Shown here piece by piece: positions 54,458 to 64,000 of a DNA stretch of 64,000 nucleotides. Positions within the stretch are counted from its first letter, which is position 1, and every line of letters starts with the position of its first letter. This DNA is from Flagellimonas alvinocaridis. GTDB lineage: Bacteria; Bacteroidota; Bacteroidia; Flavobacteriales; Flavobacteriaceae. The notes under the pieces are model-generated. The model was not told the origin of the DNA. It searched no databases and saw only the letters and a list, made by a program, of their open reading frames with translations. Location of the stretch: NCBI RefSeq assembly GCF_004916895.1, contig NZ_SNTZ01000002.1, positions 1-64,000 on the forward strand. Direction: 5' to 3'. Made by a program: the position numbers and the translations under genes.

Positions 54458-56131
54458 TTAGTCAATAAAGCTTGCAGGATTGTTATCCCAGAAAACTTGT
54501 GTGGAAATTGGATGTTGAGACACACTAGAGTTTTGGTTTACCAAATTGTCAGGGTAAGGGAATGTTCTCATGAACACACCTGGGTTAGGCTGCAACGTTG
54601 GTTGCATATTTGGGTAACCTGTTCTTCTGTAGGTGTTATAAGCTTCTACACCATTTCCAAATAAAGCTGTAAAATATTGCTCTATAATGATTTCCAGTTT
54701 TCCATCGTTGTCGGCAGCATCATAATCCGCAAGTACTTCATTTACAAAATCATCAACGTTAGCTGGTGTAGGAACGAATACTGAGGTTCCAGCCAAGCTT
54801 GCACCAAAATCCATTACGTACTCAATGGATTGACGCATACCACTTTCCAAATAAGTTCTTGCACTTCCGGTAGTACCTAAAGTCAAGGCAGATTCAGCCA
54901 ACATGAAGTGTGTGAAATACGACATCATGATTGGGGAGATACCGGCTCCTTCAAGACCTACATCCCTGCTTAACTGTGGAGATGCAGAATTGTCATCAAA
55001 AGGTCCACCTACAGGATATGGTCCATGCAATGTAACTAAATCATCATCTGGTGGGATACCATCGTTATCTCCGTGATCCCTACCCCAGTAACCATCACCA
55101 ACGGTACAGAAGACCTCACCAGCATCATAGTGTGCAGGAATAACTTCGTTCACACATTCCTTGGTTTGGTTATCAGCTTCAGAAAAGTCCAATTGCTGAC
55201 GGTAGAAGTAGTATCTAATTCTAGGATCTGGAAGTGATCTATCCAAAGCCATAAAGCTCATAAACCAGTTACTTTGATAATCTGTTTTACCTTGATCAAA
55301 GTTGTCTGAGAATATTGGATGTCTACTATCTGGGTTGGCATCAACTGAAGAATATTGAAAGAAGAAACTGTCCTCTAAATCTGTCATTAGATTGCCACTA
55401 GCAATAAGAGAGTTTATTTTACCAGCAACGCTACCATCTACAAGACGGGTCTGAAGATAAAGCTTTAGCTTCAGTGTGTTGGCCAATTTTAACCAGCTAG
55501 ATTCGTCCCCTCCAAAGAAAACATCATTGGCAGGCCCAGCAAGTGCATCACGATTTAGATTTGCTATTGCTTCTGTCAAAAGGGCATCCACAGCAGCATA
55601 AATTTCTTGACCGGAGTCAGCTGCAGGGTTTAGGTCCTCGGCTCCTTTAAGAGCTGTAAAGTAAGGAACATCCCCAAAATAATCTACCAAGGTCATGGCA
55701 ATATAGGATTCCAAAATCTGGCCAATGGCAGCGTGGGTGTACAATCCTTGTTCTTCTGCCAAAGGAACCATAGTTCTGACATCAATAAGAACATCAGAAT
55801 AGGCATCTTCCCATACTTCATTCATGTCCTGACCAACATAAACGTTTTCATATTGGTTACCAGCGGTCATCGCCAAAAGTCTTGAGACTTTTGCTCCAAG
55901 CTCACTTACACCGTTAAAGTTATCGGTATTGTCCGATTCGAAGAAAAATACAGTTCCCAATTGAATGTTGTTCAGGAACAAATCGATATCAGCCTGAGAG
56001 GGTTGTAATGCATTTGGGCTGTCCAAAATTTCCAACTGTGTTGATTCACAGGCAGCAAAGACAAGCACCGCGCCAAGTACAACCGAGGCTCTGCTGAAAT
56101 GCTTTTTTAAAGATTTATATGCTTTTTTCAT
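54458..56131 (-). CDS. susD: SusD/RagB-like nutrient-binding lipoprotein
   Basis: Lid of a TonB-dependent SusCD outer-membrane pump. The signal ends at Cys28 (VFAAC). Tetratricopeptide-type helices with the blocks MNEVWEDAYSDVLIDVRTM, YFGDVPYFTALKGAEDLNPAADSG and ESSWLKLANTLKLKLYLQTRL fit SusD-like family 2 (PF12771). Length 557 aa is typical. It starts 17 bases after susC. No polysaccharide-degrading enzyme lies nearby, so a glycan substrate should not be assumed. Confidence 0.93.
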   Translation of the reverse strand: MKKAYKSLKKHFSRASVVLGAVLVFAACESTQLEILDSPNALQPSQADIDLFLNNIQLGTVFFFESDNTDNFNGVSELGAKVSRLLAMTAGNQYENVYVGQDMNEVWEDAYSDVLIDVRTMVPLAEEQGLYTHAAIGQILESYIAMTLVDYFGDVPYFTALKGAEDLNPAADSGQEIYAAVDALLTEAIANLNRDALAGPANDVFFGGDESSWLKLANTLKLKLYLQTRLVDGSVAGKINSLIASGNLMTDLEDSFFFQYSSVDANPDSRHPIFSDNFDQGKTDYQSNWFMSFMALDRSLPDPRIRYYFYRQQLDFSEADNQTKECVNEVIPAHYDAGEVFCTVGDGYWGRDHGDNDGIPPDDDLVTLHGPYPVGGPFDDNSASPQLSRDVGLEGAGISPIMMSYFTHFMLAESALTLGTTGSARTYLESGMRQSIEYVMDFGASLAGTSVFVPTPANVDDFVNEVLADYDAADNDGKLEIIIEQYFTALFGNGVEAYNTYRRTGYPNMQPTLQPNPGVFMRTFPYPDNLVNQNSSVSQHPISTQVFWDNNPASFID

Positions 56132-56148
56132 TTTTAATTTTTTTTGAT

Positions 56149-59100
56149 TTAGAATGTTGCCTTTACGCTGAATCCATAACGTCTAACACTGGGCCCTGTG
56201 ATGAAGTCGATACCTAAACCGTTACCAACCCCTGTACCCAACGAGTTGGTGTCAAAGCGAATGTCATCAGGGAAGTTAACCGCTTTGTACCATACGTTGA
56301 ATCCTGATGCAGTGAAGGTTAAAGTTCCAAAGGGAGTTTTTTCCAATAACTTGGAAGGAACATCATATCCGATGGATACTTCATTTAACCTGATAGTTGA
56401 ACCATCAAAAATCCAAAACTCATTTGCTCCAGAGATACCATAGACATCAAATCCTAGGTTAGTTCCTGTAATTTGAATGTCATTCGGAGAACCATCAGTA
56501 TTTTTCACACCAGGTAGAACATAAGTTGATTCACGGTCTACAGGGTTGTCAAGATCAACAACACCCCTACCGGTCAAGGAAGCCACAGTGGTAGAGAATA
56601 TGTCGCCACCATGTCGGTATTGCCAATCCATAAAGAATGACCATCCTTTATATTTGAACGTACTGTTCAAAGCTGTAGTCCAATCTGGGTTGGGATCACC
56701 TATTTCTACCAATGTCTCATCAGTTAGATATACACCATCTGTTCCAACAACACGTTCACCGGCATCGTTTCTTAGGACCGTACTTCCAAGGAAAGTTCCA
56801 TAAGGTCTGCCTTCTACTGCATAGTTGGCAGCATATCCGTTAACTGCATCTGTAAGCAAGATTTGCTCAACACCTTCAGGAAGGTTGGTCACAGTAGATT
56901 CATCTGCGTAGAAGTTACCTCCAATGTTCCAAGAGAAAGCACCACTTACAGGTTTAAGGATGTCTATGTCGTAGTCGACCTCGATACCTTTAACTTCCAA
57001 TTCACCGGCATTTATACGTGTAACGGTAAAACCTGTAGCGTCATCAAGACCTTGGTCAGTAATCAAATCTGTAGTTTGCTTTTTGAAGACACTCACATTC
57101 AAGTTAAGTCTGTTAAAAAACCTAGTGTCCATACCAACTTCAAATTCTTCCACTCGCTCAGGTACCAAGTTTGGATTACCCAATCTACCGGAAACTGAAT
57201 TTCCAGACAATACACCTCTAGAACCTAGGTCAAATGCTCTAGATGAAAGAGCCAATGTGTTTCTTGTACTATATGTTGGAGGGAATCCAGCAGAAGAACC
57301 ATATCCAAATCGCATTTTAAGATAGTTTAGGCCTTCTCCGGACAAACCATCAAATGCTGATGTTGGAATGAAAGAAACACTCGCACCAGGGTAGAATAGT
57401 GAGAAATTATCTGATTCCAAAGTGGAAGTCCAGTCATTCCTAGCTGCAACGTTCAAGTATAAGAAATCTTGATATCCCAATACAGCTTCACCATATAAAC
57501 CTAGGGTGTTTTGCTCACTTTGGAATCCAATGTTGGCGTTGTTGAAACTGTTCACTGTAGAGTGATTCACAAAATTGAAGTGTTCCAAAACTCCAAAGGC
57601 CAACTGTTGGGTACTTTCAACACCTTCTCGTCTGAAAGTTTGTCTTCTTGATGTAGCACCAAGGTTAACCCCTAAGTTGAAATTGTCATTAAGATCTTTA
57701 TTGGCAGTCAACAATACGGTATGGTCCCAAATGGTGCTGGTAACATCCTGGGTTCTGTAGATACCAGTTTGATTACCATCCACACCACCACGGTTTTGAC
57801 CGTAAGCACTTGCTTCTGTATATTGATCCAGACCTAAACGATATGTTGCACTCAACCAATCGTTCAACTGATAAACTCCATTGATGTTACCAAAAACCCT
57901 TCTTACGTCTTGGGTAACCTTAGAGTTTTTAACTGTCCATCTTGGGTTTTGAATGTCGTTACCGGAACGATAGTAAATACTTCTACCATCGGCAGCTTCA
58001 AAAGGAAGACCATATAAGTTTACACTACGAGGTGTATACATCAAGTCACCAAAAGCAGAACCACCACCAAAACCAGTACCTGAACCAAAACTTGGTGCGA
58101 TAGGAGGAGAGGAGTATCTGGTTACTGCATAGTTAAGGGCACTTGAGAAAGTGAACTTATTGCTTAACTGAGCCTTACCACCAACAGAAAAGTTGTTTCT
58201 TATCAATTTGTTTCCAGGAGTAACACCATTATCTTCCAAGTGAGTGTAACCAATGTTGTAGTTTACTTTCTCTGCACTACCAGTTACGTTAACAGAAGTG
58301 GTTGATGTTGTTCCTGTTCTAAAAAAGTCATCAACGCTATCATAAGCTTGATAACGATAAGGAATATTAGCTATGTCCTCAAATCCTGCAACCAATGTCT
58401 GATCGGCAATTCCCAAAAGAGGTCCATTTACCAATGTGGTACCATCGGCATCAAATCCTCTAAAGTTTGGGTTTTCCCTTAAATCAGCATCGAATCCTGG
58501 TCCCCAGTTACTGAAGAAGAATCCGTAATCTTGGTGGAAACCACCTCCATAATTGTCTTGATATTTAGGTAGGATGGCACTTGAGAAAAATGAAGATTGG
58601 GTTACGCTTACTTCAAACTTCTTGTTTGTTGATCCAGCGGCACCGCCTTTGGTAGTTATTAAGATTACACCGTTTCTACCAGCCTCACCATAAAGTACCG
58701 TAGCACTAAGTCCTTTAAGTACGTTCACGCTTTCAATGGAGTTTGGATCTAAATCCAAAAACCTACTGGACTCTGTCATGTTGTCCAAGAAGTTTCTTCC
58801 CCCAGCAGGGTCATCTCCGTTGGTTCCTCCATCAAAAGGCACGCCGTTTACAATAAATAAGGGCTGGTTGCTACCACTAATGGAAGTATAACCACGAATA
58901 ATGATGTTGGTTCCAGAACCAGTAACACCATTTGTTGCCGTAATGTTAACACCTGCAGCCTTACCCGATAGGATACGACCTAAATCAGGTTGTGCATTTT
59001 GCTCGATGTCCTCGCCGTCAACCTCACTGACTGAGTAACCAAGGGATCGGGCCTCACGCTCAAGACCTTGTGCAGTCACAACAACCTCTTCAAGTGCTTG

Positions 59101-59397
59101 GGTGTCCTCTTCCATTTGGACATTGATCACGTTCCCGGCACCTACGGCCCTACTGGTTGGCCTTTGCCCTATATAGGTAAAGACCAATGTTTGACCCTGG
59201 CTTGCATTGATGGCATAATTCCCATCAAAATCTGTTTGGGTGCCATTCGTGGTCCCATCGACGACAATATTGACTCCAGGTAACGGAAGGCCGTCAGCAT
59301 CCGTAACAGTACCTGTAATCGTCTTGTCTTGTGCAAAGGATATATGCACAACAAACGCCAATAATAGCGTTAACAATCCATTAAGTTTTGTTCTCAT
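56149..59397 (-). CDS. susC: SusC/RagA family TonB-linked outer-membrane protein
   Basis: 1082-aa TonB-dependent barrel. The signal peptide ends near residue 22 (ISFAQ). A carboxypeptidase-D-regulatory domain occupies about 25-100 (GTVTDADGLPLPGVNIVVDG). The plug domain (about 105-240) has DLGRILSGKAAGVNITATNG and NIIIRGYTSISGSNQPLFIVNG. The C-terminal barrel ends in Phe (SVKATF). It works with the SusD lipoprotein encoded next as a nutrient importer powered by TonB. The 651-base gap upstream should contain its promoter, but I see no exact TAnnTTTG match there on that strand. Confidence 0.95.
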   Translation of the reverse strand: MRTKLNGLLTLLLAFVVHISFAQDKTITGTVTDADGLPLPGVNIVVDGTTNGTQTDFDGNYAINASQGQTLVFTYIGQRPTSRAVGAGNVINVQMEEDTQALEEVVVTAQGLEREARSLGYSVSEVDGEDIEQNAQPDLGRILSGKAAGVNITATNGVTGSGTNIIIRGYTSISGSNQPLFIVNGVPFDGGTNGDDPAGGRNFLDNMTESSRFLDLDPNSIESVNVLKGLSATVLYGEAGRNGVILITTKGGAAGSTNKKFEVSVTQSSFFSSAILPKYQDNYGGGFHQDYGFFFSNWGPGFDADLRENPNFRGFDADGTTLVNGPLLGIADQTLVAGFEDIANIPYRYQAYDSVDDFFRTGTTSTTSVNVTGSAEKVNYNIGYTHLEDNGVTPGNKLIRNNFSVGGKAQLSNKFTFSSALNYAVTRYSSPPIAPSFGSGTGFGGGSAFGDLMYTPRSVNLYGLPFEAADGRSIYYRSGNDIQNPRWTVKNSKVTQDVRRVFGNINGVYQLNDWLSATYRLGLDQYTEASAYGQNRGGVDGNQTGIYRTQDVTSTIWDHTVLLTANKDLNDNFNLGVNLGATSRRQTFRREGVESTQQLAFGVLEHFNFVNHSTVNSFNNANIGFQSEQNTLGLYGEAVLGYQDFLYLNVAARNDWTSTLESDNFSLFYPGASVSFIPTSAFDGLSGEGLNYLKMRFGYGSSAGFPPTYSTRNTLALSSRAFDLGSRGVLSGNSVSGRLGNPNLVPERVEEFEVGMDTRFFNRLNLNVSVFKKQTTDLITDQGLDDATGFTVTRINAGELEVKGIEVDYDIDILKPVSGAFSWNIGGNFYADESTVTNLPEGVEQILLTDAVNGYAANYAVEGRPYGTFLGSTVLRNDAGERVVGTDGVYLTDETLVEIGDPNPDWTTALNSTFKYKGWSFFMDWQYRHGGDIFSTTVASLTGRGVVDLDNPVDRESTYVLPGVKNTDGSPNDIQITGTNLGFDVYGISGANEFWIFDGSTIRLNEVSIGYDVPSKLLEKTPFGTLTFTASGFNVWYKAVNFPDDIRFDTNSLGTGVGNGLGIDFITGPSVRRYGFSVKATF

Positions 59398-59970
59398 TTT
59401 AAAATTATTTGAATTAGCTAGGCGCTAAAATCATAATTTCATGTTAATAATCCAAACTAATTTTACTAAAATTTTAAGAAGCTGTTAGTAAATGAAAAAC
59501 AGTTAAAGTGTATGCCCATATTTAATTGAGCTGTTAATTTTAACACTTCAAAATTGATTTATACGCAAAATAATGAGCAAGTATGGCGGAATAAGTTGTA
59601 TTTATAACTTGTTGATTCTATAATCCATGTCAGGTTTACTTGTAATTTTTTGCCTTAGCTATACCTATTTATATATTAGCGCTTTTTTTGTTAAGATTTG
59701 TTAATGATTTAAGGGGATGAAGATTAATTTCGATGTTAATTCTTAATGATTTGGAATTGAATTCTGTAGCTCTTTGTTTTAAATTCACCTCTTTTATACT
59801 TTCTCAAGGGGTTGGCTTTGGCGTGTTGGATTCTGTTTGGTGTAAAACGTTGGGAGGTATTAGTGTAAGGGAGGTATTGGATTTTATTATCGCAAGTTGG
59901 AATGATTTTGGTGGAATTTCATCGGTCTTAAACCATCTTTTTTCGGTTGCATGGTAAAATAAGTTATTCT
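59398..59970. other. AT-rich intergenic region
   Basis: No clear gene. A 74-codon frame at 59733-59957 lacks family features, signal peptide or start context and is probably chance. The region separates divergent transcription units (susC minus, rpsL plus). It probably holds the susC promoter, perhaps one read by an ECF sigma factor, but I could not identify it. Confidence 0.5.
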
Positions 59971-59973
59971 TCA

Positions 59974-60004
59974 TTTGAATTATTCCGAAATATCACTACA
60001 TTTG
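59974..60004 (+). promoter_or_regulatory. predicted promoter of rpsL operon
   Basis: TTTG (59974-59977), 19 bp, TACATTTG (59997-60004) is an almost ideal Bacteroidota promoter. The transcript would begin near 60011, giving a leader of about 38 bases. Confidence 0.75.
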
Positions 60005-60048
60005 CAGCCCTCAAAATGGGGGTTATTTAGTTTTTAATAGGAATTTTA

Positions 60049-60423
60049 ATGCCAACAATTTCACAATTAGTACGAAAAGGAAGGGCCACGATTACCAAGA
60101 AGAGTAAATCGGCTGCTTTGGATTCGTGTCCTCAAAGAAGAGGGGTTTGTACGCGGGTTTATACCACTACGCCAAAGAAACCAAACTCTGCAATGCGTAA
60201 AGTTGCAAGGGTAAGGTTGACGAACGGTAAAGAGGTGAACGCATACATCCCTGGAGAAGGTCACAACCTCCAAGAGCACTCGATAGTATTGGTTAGGGGC
60301 GGAAGAGTAAAGGATTTGCCTGGTGTGCGATACCACATCGTTCGAGGCGCTTTGGATACTGCCGGTGTGGCAGGAAGAACGCAGCGAAGATCAAAGTATG
60401 GTGCTAAGCGTCCCAAAAAGTAA
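60049..60423 (+). CDS. rpsL: 30S ribosomal protein S12
   Basis: Decoding-centre protein of the small subunit. The conserved [18 protein letters not shown] loop (from residue 40) and [29 protein letters not shown] are complete; the Lys in PKKPN and in GRVKDL that are mutated in streptomycin resistance are wild-type here. Length is 124 aa. First gene of rpsL-rpsG-fusA-rpsJ, with a 19-base gap to rpsG. Confidence 0.97.
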   Translation: MPTISQLVRKGRATITKKSKSAALDSCPQRRGVCTRVYTTTPKKPNSAMRKVARVRLTNGKEVNAYIPGEGHNLQEHSIVLVRGGRVKDLPGVRYHIVRGALDTAGVAGRTQRRSKYGAKRPKK

Positions 60424-60442
60424 TCAACTTTAAGAAGAAGCA

Positions 60443-60919
60443 ATGAGAAAAAAGCAGGCAAAGAAAAGACCACTTTTACCAGATCCAAGATTTAACGATC
60501 AGCTAGTTACACGTTTTGTGAACATGATGATGTGGGACGGTAAAAAGTCAATTGCATTCAAGATTTTCTACGATGCAATTGATATCGTTGATGAAAAGAA
60601 CACAGACGAAGAAAAAACCGCTTTGGAGTTATGGAAAGATGCTCTTTCCAATGTTATGCCGCACGTTGAAGTAAGAAGTAGACGGGTAGGTGGTGCAACA
60701 TTCCAGATTCCAATGCAGATTCGTCCAGATAGAAAAATATCCACTGCCATGAAATGGTTGATTCTATACGCAAGGAAGCGTAACGAAAAATCCATGGCCC
60801 AAAAATTGGCTTCTGAGATTTTGGCTGCCGCCAAAGAAGAAGGTGCCGCAGTGAAGAAAAGAGTAGATACACACAAAATGGCCGAGGCCAATAAAGCATT
60901 CTCGCACTTTAGATTCTAA
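60443..60919 (+). CDS. rpsG: 30S ribosomal protein S7
   Basis: Assembly protein of the 30S head that binds 16S rRNA near the E site. [27 protein letters not shown] at the start and [19 protein letters not shown], then [17 protein letters not shown], are typical. Length is 158 aa. It lies between rpsL and fusA in one operon, with an 8-base gap to fusA. Confidence 0.97.
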   Translation: MRKKQAKKRPLLPDPRFNDQLVTRFVNMMMWDGKKSIAFKIFYDAIDIVDEKNTDEEKTALELWKDALSNVMPHVEVRSRRVGGATFQIPMQIRPDRKISTAMKWLILYARKRNEKSMAQKLASEILAAAKEEGAAVKKRVDTHKMAEANKAFSHFRF

Positions 60920-60927
60920 TCATTACA

Positions 60928-63057
60928 ATGGGAAGAGATTTAAAATATACAAGGAATATAGGTATTGCAGCTCATATTGATGCTGGTAAAACAACTACTA
61001 CAGAGCGTATTCTTTTTTATACAGGTGTGAGTCACAAGATTGGTGAGGTGCATGACGGTGCAGCTACCATGGACTGGATGGAGCAAGAGCAGGAGCGTGG
61101 TATTACCATTACTTCCGCCGCTACAACATGTACTTGGAAGTTCCCTATGGAGAACGCCCAGCCATTGCCTGAAACAAAAGATTACCACTTTAATATTATA
61201 GATACTCCCGGACACGTGGATTTTACCGTTGAGGTAAACAGGTCCCTTCGTGTTTTGGATGGTTTGGTATTCTTGTTCAGTGCTGTGGATGGTGTTGAGC
61301 CTCAATCCGAGACCAACTGGAGATTAGCTGACAACTACAAGGTGCCACGTATCGGATTCGTAAACAAAATGGATCGTCAAGGTTCCAATTTTTTGAACGT
61401 GTGTAAGCAGGTTCGTGAAATGTTGGGTTCCAATGCGGTGCCAATTGTATTGCCGATTGGTGATGAAGCTGATTTTAAAGGTATTGTTGACCTGGCCAAG
61501 AATAGGGCGATCGTATGGCACGATGATAACTTCGGTTCCACTTTTGATGTTGTGGATATTCCTGCGGATATGTTGGATGAGGTGAAGGAGTACAGAGCTG
61601 CCTTGATCGAAGCTGTTGCAGAATATGACGAAAATTTGATGGAGAAATTCTTCGAAGATGAAGATTCCATCACAGAAGAAGAAGTGCATGCTGCATTGCG
61701 TGCTGCGGTAATGGATAGGGCCATCATTCCTATGGTGTGTGGTTCTTCCTTTAAGAACAAAGGGGTTCAGTTCCTTTTGGATGCCGTTTGCCGTTACTTG
61801 CCTTCTCCTTTGGATAAAGATGATATTGTAGGAACTAATCCTGATACTGGTGCAGAAGTTACCAGAAAACCAGATCCTAAAGAGCCATTTGCTGCTCTTG
61901 CCTTTAAAATTGCCACTGATCCCTTCGTAGGTCGTTTGGCTTTCTTTAGAGCATATTCTGGTCGTTTGGATGCTGGTTCTTATATTTTGAATAACCGTTC
62001 CGGTAAAAAAGAGCGTATCTCCAGAATCTATCAGATGCACTCCAATAAACAAAATGCCATCGATTATATTGAGGCTGGTGATATTGGTGCTGCTGTAGGA
62101 TTTAAAGATATCAAGACTGGTGACACCATGTCTGCTGAGAACGCTCCTATCGTTCTTGAGAGTATGAACTTCCCTGATCCCGTTATCGGTATCGCGGTTG
62201 AGCCAAAAACCAAGGCTGATGTGGATAAATTGGGTATGGCTTTGGCTAAATTGGCCGAGGAAGATCCTACTTTCCAAGTAAAAACTGATGAAGCTTCAGG
62301 GCAGACAATCATCTCAGGTATGGGTGAGCTTCACTTGGACATTATCGTGGATCGTTTGAGACGTGAGTTCAAAGTGGAAGTAAATCAAGGTCAGCCTCAG
62401 GTGGAGTACAAAGAAGCACTTACTGCTACTGCCGACCACAGAGAAACATACAAGAAACAAACTGGTGGTCGTGGTAAATTCGCTGATATCGTATTTACTA
62501 TGGAACCTGCAAGTGAGGAGACAAAAGCTGGATTGGAGTTTGTTAACGAAATTAAAGGTGGTAACATTCCTAAAGAATATGTTCCATCTGTTGAGAAAGG
62601 TTTCAGGGAGGCCATGAAAAACGGTCCTTTGGCTGGTTTTGAAATGGACAGCATGAAGATTACCCTTAAGGATGGATCGTTCCACCCTGTGGATTCTGAT
62701 TCCTTGTCCTTTGAATTGGCTGCTAAACTTGGTTACAAAGTAGCTGCCAAGAAAGCCCGTGCTGTATTGATGGAGCCTATCATGAAGTTGGAGGTATTGA
62801 CTCCAGAAGAAAACATGGGTGATATTGTTGGTGACTTGAACCGAAGAAGGGGTCAGGTGAACAACATGGATGATAGGGCAGGTGCAAAAGTTGTAAAAGC
62901 TGTTGTGCCGTTATCGGAAATGTTTGGATATGTAACTTCCTTGAGGACACTGTCTTCAGGTAGGGCTACATCCACCATGGAATTTTCACACTATGCAGAA
63001 ACTCCTTCCAATATTGCGGAAGAGGTGATTAAAGCAGCTAAAGGAGTAACCGCTTAA
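60928..63057 (+). CDS. fusA: elongation factor G
   Basis: GTPase that drives ribosomal translocation and, with RRF, recycling. The G1 loop [13 protein letters not shown] is at residues 15-27, [16 protein letters not shown] near 92 and NKMDR near 146. The later domains include the conserved GGRGKFADI and the C-terminal [15 protein letters not shown]. Length is 709 aa. It is the third gene of the rpsL-rpsG-fusA-rpsJ operon; tufA is not present here. Confidence 0.97.
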   Translation: MGRDLKYTRNIGIAAHIDAGKTTTTERILFYTGVSHKIGEVHDGAATMDWMEQEQERGITITSAATTCTWKFPMENAQPLPETKDYHFNIIDTPGHVDFTVEVNRSLRVLDGLVFLFSAVDGVEPQSETNWRLADNYKVPRIGFVNKMDRQGSNFLNVCKQVREMLGSNAVPIVLPIGDEADFKGIVDLAKNRAIVWHDDNFGSTFDVVDIPADMLDEVKEYRAALIEAVAEYDENLMEKFFEDEDSITEEEVHAALRAAVMDRAIIPMVCGSSFKNKGVQFLLDAVCRYLPSPLDKDDIVGTNPDTGAEVTRKPDPKEPFAALAFKIATDPFVGRLAFFRAYSGRLDAGSYILNNRSGKKERISRIYQMHSNKQNAIDYIEAGDIGAAVGFKDIKTGDTMSAENAPIVLESMNFPDPVIGIAVEPKTKADVDKLGMALAKLAEEDPTFQVKTDEASGQTIISGMGELHLDIIVDRLRREFKVEVNQGQPQVEYKEALTATADHRETYKKQTGGRGKFADIVFTMEPASEETKAGLEFVNEIKGGNIPKEYVPSVEKGFREAMKNGPLAGFEMDSMKITLKDGSFHPVDSDSLSFELAAKLGYKVAAKKARAVLMEPIMKLEVLTPEENMGDIVGDLNRRRGQVNNMDDRAGAKVVKAVVPLSEMFGYVTSLRTLSSGRATSTMEFSHYAETPSNIAEEVIKAAKGVTA

Positions 63058-63067
63058 TTTCAGCAAG

Positions 63068-63373
63068 ATGAGTCAAAAAATTAGAATAAAATTGAAATCT
63101 TACGATCACAATTTGGTGGACAAATCTGCTGAAAAGATCGTGAAAACAGTAAAAACGACCGGTGCTGTGGTAACTGGACCCATTCCATTGCCTACGCACA
63201 AGAAGATATTCACGGTTTTGCGTTCACCCCACGTGAACAAAAAATCAAGAGAGCAGTTCCAATTAAGTTCTTACAAAAGACTATTGGATATTTACAGTTC
63301 TTCATCAAAAACCATCGATGCCCTTATGAAGCTTGAGCTTCCCAGTGGTGTTGAGGTTGAGATTAAGGTCTGA
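63068..63373 (+). CDS. rpsJ: 30S ribosomal protein S10
   Basis: S10 (NusE), which also joins antitermination complexes. [25 protein letters not shown] and [29 protein letters not shown] are highly conserved. Length is 101 aa. It starts 10 bases after fusA. A 225-base interval with a palindrome and a strong hairpin then separates it from rplC. Confidence 0.97.
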   Translation: MSQKIRIKLKSYDHNLVDKSAEKIVKTVKTTGAVVTGPIPLPTHKKIFTVLRSPHVNKKSREQFQLSSYKRLLDIYSSSSKTIDALMKLELPSGVEVEIKV

Positions 63374-63378
63374 TAAAA

Positions 63379-63451
63379 GTTATAAGTGTTGAGTTTTAAG
63401 TTTTGAATTTCGTTATCGATCATTTATAACTTTCAACTTAACACTTAGAAC
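63379..63451. repeat. imperfect inverted repeat after rpsJ
   Basis: GTTATAAGTGTTGAGTT (63379-63395) and AACTTAACACTTAGAAC (63435-63451) are inverted copies with two mismatches around a 39-base loop. Together with AGTTTTAAGTTTTGAA inside, it resembles the AT-rich dispersed palindromes of flavobacterial genomes. Confidence 0.6.
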
Positions 63452-63498
63452 TAAAAAAGTACATGTCCTGAACGATGGTTTAGGAAAAACGGTGAAAG

Positions 63499-63546
63499 AA
63501 AAAAATCTGGGTCAGAGCAGAATGTTTTTCTTGACCCAATTTTTTT
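63499..63546 (+). terminator. terminator-like hairpin before rplC
   Basis: TGGGTCA (63508-63514) pairs with TGACCCA (63532-63538), extended by eight A-U pairs across a bulged C, with a seven-T run at the end. The loop is 17 bases. A terminator or attenuator here would separate rpsJ from rplC. A second small hairpin, GCCAA-GAAA-TTGGC, follows at 63547-63560. Confidence 0.6.
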
Positions 63547-63598
63547 GCCAAGAAATTGGCGTAAATAAAAAAAGTAAACAATTAATAATTAGTTAAAT

Positions 63599-64000
63599 AT
63601 GTCTGGGTTAATAGGAAGAAAAATCGGTATGACCAGCATCTTCGACGAGAATGGAAAGAACGTTCCATGTACCGTTATCGAAGCTGGACCATGCGTGGTT
63701 ACCCAAGTCAGAACCGAAGAGGTTGACGGGTACAGTGCCCTTCAGCTTGGTTTCGATGACAAGGCAGAAAAACGTGCTAACAAGGCCGAAACAGGTCACT
63801 TTAAGAAAGCAGGTACTTCTCCAAAGAAACAAGTCGTTGAATTCCAAGATTTTGAAGGTGAATACAAATTAGGGGACATCGTTGGTGCCGACCTATTTGT
63901 AGAAGGTGAATTTGTTGATGTGATTGGCACATCAAAAGGAAAAGGATTCCAAGGAGTTGTTAAGCGTCACGGCTTTGGTGGAGTTGGTCAAGCAACACAT
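63599..64000 (+). CDS. rplC: 50S ribosomal protein L3 (5' part)
   Basis: Starts at ATG 63599 and runs off the window after 134 codons. [35 protein letters not shown] and the RHGFGG motif are typical of L3, which helps build the peptidyl transferase centre. It would be the first gene of the S10-type large ribosomal cluster. The 225-base leader with hairpins suggests separate or attenuated control. Confidence 0.96.
   Translation, partial: MSGLIGRKIGMTSIFDENGKNVPCTVIEAGPCVVTQVRTEEVDGYSALQLGFDDKAEKRANKAETGHFKKAGTSPKKQVVEFQDFEGEYKLGDIVGADLFVEGEFVDVIGTSKGKGFQGVVKRHGFGGVGQATH

Noticed and set aside
59733-59957. 74-codon frame between susC and rpsL
   Set aside because: No recognised domain, start signal or context; composition fits intergenic DNA.

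Overview
The window reads as chromosome of a marine-type member of the Flavobacteriaceae (Bacteroidota), probably close to Muricauda/Allomuricauda. Reasons: the gliding and type IX secretion genes gldJ and porV, a SusC/SusD pair, DUF5723, DUF4136 and DUF1569 proteins, a single-chain glycine decarboxylase, promoters of the Bacteroidota form (TTTG, about 19-23 bp, TAnnTTTG) and almost no Shine-Dalgarno sequences. The genus is an inference; there is no rRNA or tRNA gene here to support it. Apart from short repeats and the AT-rich left end, it is an ordinary core-genome stretch. No prophage, insertion sequence or CRISPR array was seen.

Layout. 0-2.2 kb: AT-rich accessory end with five small unknown genes, a long perfect palindrome and a cassette-like module flanked by short repeats. 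2.2-10 kb: murF and gldJ (minus), then porV, cdd, and pyruvate dehydrogenase E1alpha and E2 (plus). The sortase gene porU, expected between gldJ and porV, is absent. 10-21 kb: M28 peptidase, SDR, SprT-like protein, manC with a DUF389 membrane protein, an MlaE/MlaF transporter pair, PafA-type phosphatase, and two lipoproteins of which one is a putative metalloprotease. 21-32 kb: glycosyltransferase, a KASIII-like enzyme, gcvP, a degenerate UbiA-like membrane protein, an ECF sigma factor with a small Cys/His protein, and a purK-purE-M3 peptidase operon. 31.8-39 kb: a fused hypoxanthine phosphoribosyltransferase/adenylate kinase, obg, a DUF4136 lipoprotein, an S9 peptidase and a LytS/LytTR two-component pair. 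39-51 kb: DoxX, SDR and cupin genes, mpl, radC, a deacetylase-like protein that seems to have lost its metal ligands, a YjjG phosphatase, a DUF5723 trio, rarA, rhomboid and rlmB. 51-59 kb: a secreted unknown protein, an arylsulfotransferase-like lipoprotein and a susC-susD-lipoprotein operon. 60-64 kb: rpsL-rpsG-fusA-rpsJ and the start of rplC.

How the genes work together: murF and mpl serve peptidoglycan synthesis and recycling; purE, purK and the HPRT-Adk fusion serve purine synthesis, salvage and nucleotide balance; porV and gldJ serve type IX secretion and gliding; SusC/D form an outer-membrane uptake pump. Points most worth checking are the missing porU, the HPRT-Adk fusion with its internal Met, the deacetylase-like pseudoenzyme, the SDR lacking the Tyr-Lys pair, the hairpin-rich gap between rpsJ and rplC, and the cassette-like repeats near the left end.
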